Shown here: positions 1 through 4,729 of the stretch, in pieces
How the letters are laid out: every line of letters begins with the position of its first letter
Position numbering within the stretch: position 1 is the stretch's first letter
From: SOKG01 sp964502665
Lineage (GTDB): Bacteria; Chloroflexota; Dehalococcoidia; SZUA-161
Assembly: GCA_964502665.1 (NCBI GenBank)
Contig: CAZCXP010000111.1
Span: 1 to 8,385 of the forward strand
DNA length: 8,385 nt
Reading direction: 5' to 3'
Program-made: the position numbers and the translations under genes
The notes under the pieces: generated by a model
Database searches by the model: none
What the model was told of the DNA's origin: nothing
The model's input: the letters and a program-made list of their open reading frames with translations, nothing else

Positions 1-1593
1 GCCCTTATCCGCGAGAAACTCGGCGACCTCGCAGCCTACCAGATCGCCACCGATGACGAGAACCCTGTCGCCCACCTTCGCCTTGCCTATGAGGACGTCC
101 TCAGCTGTGACCACATTGGCCAGCGTGTCCAGCCCGGGAATTTCGTCTTTGGGTATTATGGGCTTAACCCCGGTCGCCAGGATAACCACGTCCGGCTTGA
201 CTTTCTTGACCTCCTCCGGGGTCAGCGCCTTCCCCAGCACAACCTTGACCTTGCGCTTCTTCATCTGGGTTGCCAGATAGGCGGTCAGGGCGTTTAGCTC
301 CGATTTGTGAGGCGGTATTGCCGCCTGTATCAATTGCCCGCCCAGCTTTCTACCCTTCTCGTAGAGCGTTACCTGGTGGCCTCTCAGCGCCGCTACCCGC
401 GCTGCCTCCATTCCTGCCGGCCCTCCGCCAGCGATAACCACCTTCTTGGGCTTGGCCGCTTTCTTGATCTCGAATTCCTTCTCCCTGCCGATAGCGGGGT
501 TCACCACGCAAACCACGCCGTCTGCCCATGACAGGGTCTCTATGCAGTGGTTGCAGTGGATGCAAGGCCGTATCTCGTCTTCCTTGCCCGCAGCCAGCTT
601 GTTGGGCAGCTCAGGATCGGCCTCTAGCGGCCTCCCCATGGCGGCGAAATCGAGTTTTCCAGCTCTAATAGCCTTTTCTGCTACCTCCGGCATCATCCGC
701 GCCGCAGCGATCACCGGTACACTGACCACCTTCTTAATCTGCTCGACCATATCGAGGTAAGGGGCTACCCCGTGAGCTTCTACAGGGCACATTGTGTAGT
801 ATTGCCAGGCATAATCGTAGAACCCGCCCTGTGAGAGGTGAATGGCATCGGCGCCAGCATCTACGAACATGGGTGCATGTATCAGGGTGTCCTGAAGGGT
901 GACCCCATACTCGGCTATTTTGCCATCCCCGACGTAGAATACCTCAAATATGCTGGTCCGGCACCACAGGGGGAAATTCTTCCCCACTTCCTTTCTGACA
1001 GCCTTCAGGGTGTCGCACATGAACCTCGCTCTATTCTCCACGCTGCCGCCATACTTGTTTTTGAGCTTATTCCAGACAGCGGAGCGAAACTGGGTTTGCC
1101 CATTGATGTTGGCGCCGTGGATCTCGATGGCGTCGAACCCTGCCGCTTTGGCTCGCCTTGCTGCCTCAACGAAACGCTGGATGACCCGTTGGATGTCAGC
1201 TACCGTTAGCTCTCGCGGCAGCTCTGCTCCAAACACCTGTCTTTGCTCGGGCGTAGCCCAGATGGAACCGTGGTAGATTTGAAGGCACGCCTTGGCACCG
1301 TTCTTGTGGATAGTCTGGGTTAGTTTGCGTAGACCGGGTATGTATTTGTCGTCATCGATGTTGAGGCCGAAAGGCAGCCCGGCTCCTCCAGCGACGTCGA
1401 TGTTGGCGTTCTCAATGATGTCCAGTCCGACACCCCCCTTGGCCCGCGCTTCGTGGTAGGCCAGGAACCGGTCGGTGACTTCTCCGCCTACACAAACGTT
1501 GGTCCCCATCGGTGGGTAAACGATGCGGTTCTTCAGCGCCAGGGTCCCGATTCGCCCCGGGGAAAACAACCTTTCGTATCGTGCTTTGGCCAT
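1..1593 (-). CDS. NADH:flavin oxidoreductase / 2,4-dienoyl-CoA reductase family protein (C-terminus cut by window edge)
   Basis: I read 531 codons with no stop from ATG at 1593 to the left edge; a family length of about 640-680 residues implies roughly 110-150 are missing. The order is an Old Yellow Enzyme-type FMN TIM barrel (about 5-340; ends with GRPLEADPELPNK), a [4Fe-4S] site with Cys344, 347, 350 and 362 (C-x2-C-x2-C-x11-C), an FAD-binding GGGPAG at 389-394, and the start of a nested NAD(P)H Rossmann fold with GGDLVG at 515-520. Such enzymes reduce activated C=C bonds (enoyl-CoA, enoates, bile-acid intermediates) by passing electrons NAD(P)H to FAD to Fe-S to FMN in the cytosol. The barrel motif usually written HGAH reads HGAN (159-162), and the segment after His108 is short and lacks the usual AGR, so the substrate cannot be named. 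An AGGAGG ribosome-binding site 5 nt upstream supports this start. Relatives include FadH, BaiCD/BaiH and trimethylamine dehydrogenase; the family is sure, the reaction is not. Confidence 0.93.
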   Translation of the reverse strand, partial: MAKARYERLFSPGRIGTLALKNRIVYPPMGTNVCVGGEVTDRFLAYHEARAKGGVGLDIIENANIDVAGGAGLPFGLNIDDDKYIPGLRKLTQTIHKNGAKACLQIYHGSIWATPEQRQVFGAELPRELTVADIQRVIQRFVEAARRAKAAGFDAIEIHGANINGQTQFRSAVWNKLKNKYGGSVENRARFMCDTLKAVRKEVGKNFPLWCRTSIFEVFYVGDGKIAEYGVTLQDTLIHAPMFVDAGADAIHLSQGGFYDYAWQYYTMCPVEAHGVAPYLDMVEQIKKVVSVPVIAAARMMPEVAEKAIRAGKLDFAAMGRPLEADPELPNKLAAGKEDEIRPCIHCNHCIETLSWADGVVCVVNPAIGREKEFEIKKAAKPKKVVIAGGGPAGMEAARVAALRGHQVTLYEKGRKLGGQLIQAAIPPHKSELNALTAYLATQMKKRKVKVVLGKALTPEEVKKVKPDVVILATGVKPIIPKDEIPGLDTLANVVTAEDVLIGKAKVGDRVLVIGGDLVGCEVAEFLADKG

Positions 1594-1598
1594 TTGCT

Positions 1599-1604
1599 CC
1601 TCCT
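1599..1604 (-). promoter_or_regulatory. Shine-Dalgarno sequence of the flavin oxidoreductase gene
   Basis: Read on the minus strand this is AGGAGG, a full match to the anti-Shine-Dalgarno core, followed by 5 nt (AGCAA) and the ATG at 1593-1591. It fixes the start of the oxidoreductase and predicts efficient translation. It is the strongest ribosome-binding site I see in the window. Confidence 0.85.
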
Positions 1605-1669
1605 TTGTCTGAGAATATTTATTGGGACTGTTTAAGAAGAAGGTGTTAGGGATGCTTTTGAACTTCCTC

Positions 1670-1704
1670 AACGTTTATGGCGTTATGGCGAACCGTTATC
1701 GGTT
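1670..1704. repeat. Short repeats and a 14-bp palindrome in the oxidoreductase leader
   Basis: On the plus strand the region reads as near-tandem copies of a GTTATGGC-like unit (GTTTATGGC, GTTATGGC), followed by AACCGTTATCGGTT at 1691-1704. The latter is a perfect 5-bp inverted repeat (AACCG/CGGTT) around TTAT. It lies about 45-60 nt downstream of the predicted transcription start and well upstream of the ribosome-binding site, so it could be a regulator-binding site or a small hairpin in the 5' leader. The repeats are visible; the role is inference. A 33-codon reading frame (ATG near 1747, stop near 1649, minus strand) crosses this leader but has no ribosome-binding site. Confidence 0.4.
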
Positions 1705-1756
1705 GATAGCGAGTGTAGGAGCCTTCATGAGGGGCGTTTACGAGCATGGCGGAAGC

Positions 1757-1785
1757 ATACTAGCTCATATCGTTCTGGTTGTCAA
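1757..1785 (-). promoter_or_regulatory. Sigma70-type promoter for the flavin oxidoreductase gene
   Basis: On the minus strand a perfect TTGACA -35 box (1785-1780) is followed by a 17-bp spacer and TAGTAT as the -10 box (1762-1757, 4 of 6 matches). Transcription would begin near 1750 and leave a 5' leader of about 155 nt before the oxidoreductase ATG. The promoter sits about 50 bp beyond the clpC stop codon, so the oxidoreductase can be transcribed independently of clpC. I see no convincing intrinsic terminator between clpC and this promoter, so read-through is also possible. Confidence 0.7.
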
Positions 1786-1837
1786 TGGGTAGGTTTCAGG
1801 AGATTTGTTTGGCAGAGGTTCGAGACTGGCAGGCTGC

Positions 1838-4300
1838 TCAGGAGGGGGGGCTGACCAAAGCGGCCGAGTTCAGCACTATCTCCCCATTCTGGCAGTCGAT
1901 CTGGATCGTTTCTCCAGAATGGAACCTGCCCTCAAGCAGGGCTTCGGACAGAGGGTCTTCGATCATACGCTCGATAACCCGTCTCAGGGGGCGAGCGCCG
2001 AAGGTAGGGTCGTAACCCTTTTCGCCTAAGAAGTCTTTTGCCGCACCGGTTATATCTAGCTTTATGTCTTTCTCTTTGAGTTGGTTCTCTATCTGAGAAA
2101 GCATTAGTTCAACGATTTGGCGAATATGATCCTTAGTCAGGGCGTGGAACACCACCACTCCATCGATGCGGTTGAGGAACTCGGGGCGGAAGGTCTTCTT
2201 CATTTCCTCGAGCAGTTTTTCTTTCATCTTGTCGTAGGACATTTCGGCTACCTTGGCCTCATCGCTACGAGAGATGAAGCCGATGGAGCTTTCTTTCCTG
2301 ATAAGCTCGGAGCCGATATTGCTGGTCATGGCAATGATGGTGTTGCGGAAATCGACTCGCCGCCCTTTGGCATCGGTGAGATGCCCGTCATCGAAGATCT
2401 GCAGCAGGATGTTAAACACGTCGGGGTGGGCCTTCTCGATCTCGTCGAGCAGTATCGCCGAGTATGACTTGCGTCTCACTGCCTCGGTCAGCTGCCCTCC
2501 TTCGTCGTAGCCGACATACCCCGGCGGGGCACCGACGAGGCGGGCTACCGCGTGTCTTTCCATGAACTCCGACATGTCGAGCCTGACCAGAGAGTCCTCG
2601 CTGCCAAACATGAATTCCGCCAGCGCCCGCACCAGCTCCGTTTTGCCCACGCCGGTGGGTCCGAGGAAGATAAAGCTGCCGATGGGCCTCCTCGGGTCCT
2701 TGAGCCCGGCCCTGGCCCTCCTTACCGCTTTAGAGATTGCAACAATAGCCTCGTCCTGACCGACGATGCGCTTATGCAATGCCTCTTCCATTTGGAGCAA
2801 CCTGGTGGTCTCATCTGCTGCCAGGCGGGTCACCGGTATACCGGTCCACATGCTGACCACTTCGGCGATGTGCTCTTCGGTCACCACCTTCTCTTCTGAA
2901 TCGGACGCCTGCTGCCGCTCTTGGCCCAGGTCCTCTATCTTCTTGCTGAGTTCCAGCTCTCGCTCGCGCAACTCAGCAGCATGCTCATACTGCTGGGCGG
3001 ACATAGCCTGGTCCTTCTCTCTGCGCACGGCCTCCAGTTCCTGTACTGCCTCATCCAGGCCCAAGGGCGGCCTAAACTGCTTGATCCGTAGCCGAGACGA
3101 CGCCTCATCTATGAGGTCGATGGCCTTGTCAGGCAGGAAGCGGTCCGGTATATATCTCGCGGCTAGGCCTGCTGCCGTCTTCAGGGCTTCGTCGTCTATG
3201 GTCAAGTGGTGATAATCTTCGTAGCGGCTCTTGATCCCTCTAAGGATATCGATGGTTTGTTCGGTCGAGGGCTCCTCCACCAGGATCGGCTGGAGACGGC
3301 GTTCCAGGGCGGCATCGCGTTCCACGTGCTTGCGGTAATCGTCGAGGGTGGTGGCGCCAATACACTGCAGCTCGCCCCGTGCCAGCGAGGGCTTCAGAAT
3401 GCTGGCAGCATCGACCGCGCCCTCAGCGGCACCAGCGCCAACCAGGGTGTGGATCTCGTCGACGAAAAGAACACAGTTGCCAGCGGTCTTTATCTCCTCG
3501 ATTACCTTCTTCAGCCGCTCCTCGAATTCGCCCCGATATTTTGTTCCAGCGACCAGGGAGCCTACATCGAGGGTAAGCAACCTTCTACCTCGCAATGTCT
3601 CCGGGACATCGCCAGCAGCGATGCGGTGAGCGATAGCCTCGGCAATGGCTGTCTTGCCCACTCCAGGCTCTCCGATGAGCACGGGGTTATTCTTGGTGCG
3701 TCGGCTGAGCACCTGAATTACTCGCTCGATCTCCTTGAGGCGCCCGATAACTGGGTCGAGTTTCCCTGCTCGAGCCGCAGCGGTTAGGTCCACGCCCAAC
3801 TGGTCGAGCGTTGGAGTTTTAGTGGTGGAGCGAGGTCCCGCCTGGGGCATGCTCTGGCTGAGGGCACGATTGAGCTCGGAATGGACGCGTTCTACGCTTA
3901 CTCCCAAGCTTTCCAGAACGCCGGCGGCAACCCCCTCACCCTCGCGCAACAGCCCCAGGAGTATATGCTCGGTGCCAATGTACTGGTGGCCCAGGAAACG
4001 GGCTTCATCCACGGCAAGCTCGATTACCCTTTTTGCCCTTGGGGTGAGGCCAACTTCGTTCTGAGTGGACCCTTCTCCCCGGCCGATAATGAACTCCACG
4101 GCGGACCGAACCTTGTTCAACCCAATGCCGAGATTGGAGAGGATCTTGGCGCCCATCCCCTCCTCCTCCCGCACCAGCCCCAGCAGTATGTGCTCGGTGC
4201 CGATGTAGTTGTGGTTGAACCTTCGGGCCTCTTCCTGGGCTAGAGCCAAGACTTTGCGTGCCCGTTCTGTAAACTTATCGAATCTGTTGCTCATGGTCAT
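1838..4300 (-). CDS. clpC: ATP-dependent Clp protease ATP-binding subunit ClpC
   Basis: A complete 820-residue Hsp100 protein, the usual length for ClpC. It unfolds substrates in the cytosol and feeds them to ClpP. In order: two Clp_N repeats (about 5-150, each with an IGTEHILLGL motif), AAA+ D1 with Walker A GEPGVGKT (210-217), Walker B VLFVDE (277-282) and Arg334/335 as likely arginine fingers, a middle UVR-type coiled segment (about 420-460) that marks ClpC rather than ClpB or ClpA, AAA+ D2 with GPTGVGKT (547-554), AILLDE (615-620) and Arg711, then a D2 C-terminal domain with sensor-2 GAR (768-770). An IGF tripeptide (673-675) in D2 matches the loop that docks on ClpP. The first ATG has a weak GAGAAG 6 nt upstream; a second ATG two codons later is an alternative start. 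The gene stands alone: no ctsR, mcsA or mcsB is adjacent, unlike the Firmicute operon. All key residues are present. Confidence 0.97.
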   Translation of the reverse strand: MTMSNRFDKFTERARKVLALAQEEARRFNHNYIGTEHILLGLVREEEGMGAKILSNLGIGLNKVRSAVEFIIGRGEGSTQNEVGLTPRAKRVIELAVDEARFLGHQYIGTEHILLGLLREGEGVAAGVLESLGVSVERVHSELNRALSQSMPQAGPRSTTKTPTLDQLGVDLTAAARAGKLDPVIGRLKEIERVIQVLSRRTKNNPVLIGEPGVGKTAIAEAIAHRIAAGDVPETLRGRRLLTLDVGSLVAGTKYRGEFEERLKKVIEEIKTAGNCVLFVDEIHTLVGAGAAEGAVDAASILKPSLARGELQCIGATTLDDYRKHVERDAALERRLQPILVEEPSTEQTIDILRGIKSRYEDYHHLTIDDEALKTAAGLAARYIPDRFLPDKAIDLIDEASSRLRIKQFRPPLGLDEAVQELEAVRREKDQAMSAQQYEHAAELRERELELSKKIEDLGQERQQASDSEEKVVTEEHIAEVVSMWTGIPVTRLAADETTRLLQMEEALHKRIVGQDEAIVAISKAVRRARAGLKDPRRPIGSFIFLGPTGVGKTELVRALAEFMFGSEDSLVRLDMSEFMERHAVARLVGAPPGYVGYDEGGQLTEAVRRKSYSAILLDEIEKAHPDVFNILLQIFDDGHLTDAKGRRVDFRNTIIAMTSNIGSELIRKESSIGFISRSDEAKVAEMSYDKMKEKLLEEMKKTFRPEFLNRIDGVVVFHALTKDHIRQIVELMLSQIENQLKEKDIKLDITGAAKDFLGEKGYDPTFGARPLRRVIERMIEDPLSEALLEGRFHSGETIQIDCQNGEIVLNSAALVSPPS

Positions 4301-4352
4301 GTCCGACTTCTCTTCTGCAACCCCGGCTTATCCCCGGTACCAATCGCCCCTT

Positions 4353-4361
4353 ATTGTAACA
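4353..4361 (-). promoter_or_regulatory. Extended -10 promoter for clpC
   Basis: On the minus strand the sequence TGTTACAAT contains a TACAAT -10 box (4358-4353, 5 of 6 matches) preceded by the TGn extension, which can compensate for a poor -35. The -35 at 17-bp spacing (TTTTCT) is weak. Transcription would start near 4346 and give a leader of about 45 nt. The box lies just past the 5S terminator, so clpC appears to be transcribed on its own. I see no CIRCE or CtsR-type heptad repeat; the leader does contain CCGGGG twice, 5 nt apart. Confidence 0.5.
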
Positions 4362-4381
4362 CATTTGGGTCAATAAGAAAA

Positions 4382-4417
4382 TAGCCCAAATTTACCAATC
4401 CTACTAAATTTGGGCTA
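4382..4417. terminator. Intrinsic terminator of the 5S rRNA gene, probably bidirectional
   Basis: A perfect 13-bp inverted repeat (TAGCCCAAATTTA at 4382-4394 with TAAATTTGGGCTA at 4405-4417) encloses a 10-nt loop. On the minus strand, just downstream of the 5S gene, it is followed by the T-rich TTTTCTTATT. On the plus strand the same hairpin is followed by CC and then TTTTT (4420-4424). It should end 5S transcription before clpC and could also stop antisense transcription entering the 5S gene. Part of one arm (CCCAAAT) recurs at about 4363-4369, near the clpC promoter. Confidence 0.85.
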
Positions 4418-4427
4418 CCTTTTTGCT

Positions 4428-4546
4428 TCCTGGCGATGGCATATTTTCCACAAGGGGTTGCCCCCCCAGTATCGTCTGCGCTGGGGAGTTTCACTTCCGT
4501 GTTCGGGATGGGAACGGGTGGGTCCACCCCGCTCTAATCGCCAGGA
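4428..4546 (-). rRNA. rrf: 5S ribosomal RNA
   Basis: The minus strand carries the conserved 5S core CCCATCCCGAACACGGAAG, then GTGAAACTC and the GACGATACTGGGG region, with typical spacing for an RNA of about 117-120 nt. Helix I is exceptionally clear: 4423-4437 and 4537-4551 are perfect 15-bp complements, longer than the usual 9-10 bp. Part of that pairing therefore probably belongs to the precursor stem, and the mature ends given here are approximate. No 23S or 16S sequence lies within the window: the upstream neighbour is the formate dehydrogenase gene and the downstream one is clpC. The gene has its own promoter and terminator, so it is transcribed as a solitary 5S unit. Identity is certain; exact ends may be off by a few bases. 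Confidence 0.95.
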
Positions 4547-4631
4547 AGCAATTCCACTACCTGAAACTCTATTCAATTTTTAAGTAGCGTTGCCACTCCT
4601 GTGGCTACGAGTTCATCTCGCTCTCTCACAT

Positions 4632-4661
4632 AGTATACATCAGGGTTTCCTGATAATGCAA
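4632..4661 (-). promoter_or_regulatory. Promoter of the solitary 5S rRNA gene with a palindrome in its spacer
   Basis: On the minus strand TTGCAT (4661-4656, -35, 4 of 6) and TATACT (4637-4632, -10, 5 of 6) are separated by 18 bp. The spacer contains ATCAGG-AAAC-CCTGAT, a perfect 6-bp inverted repeat with a 4-nt centre (4639-4654). The predicted start is near 4625, about 80 nt before the mature 5S end, leaving a precursor leader that contains a small GCCAC-AGGA-GTGGC hairpin. The boxes are direct observation. That they drive the 5S gene follows from position, since no other rRNA lies upstream. The palindrome could bind a regulator. Confidence 0.65.
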
Positions 4662-4683
4662 GTAGGGCCAGATTTGCTAACTC

Positions 4684-4711
4684 GGGCCCTTTTGCTTCTC
4701 GGCAAAAGAGG
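4684..4711 (-). terminator. Possible weak terminator after the formate dehydrogenase gene
   Basis: An imperfect inverted repeat (CTTTTGC / GCAAAAG, around TTCTCG on the plus strand) follows the formate dehydrogenase stop codon by about 20 nt and lies before the 5S promoter. No clear T-run follows it on the minus strand, so an intrinsic terminator is uncertain. The hairpin may instead be a transcript-end stabiliser or have no function. Confidence 0.25.
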
Positions 4712-4729
4712 GATCACTGGCAAGGGCTC

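Noticed and set aside
1649..1747. Possible 33-codon leader peptide in front of the oxidoreductase (minus strand).
   Set aside because: There is no Shine-Dalgarno sequence, and no run of one amino acid or other attenuator logic; it starts only a few bases after the predicted transcript start.
1813..1840. GGTTCGAGACTGG near the clpC stop codon resembles a tRNA T-arm, suggesting a tRNA fragment or attachment site.
   Set aside because: The five bases on either side of the loop do not pair, and no acceptor, D or anticodon arm can be traced in the flanks.
3206..3787. Long open frame on the plus strand (193 codons) opposite clpC.
   Set aside because: It is antisense to a highly conserved AAA+ domain, has low-complexity composition expected of a shadow frame, no ribosome-binding site and no recognisable domain.
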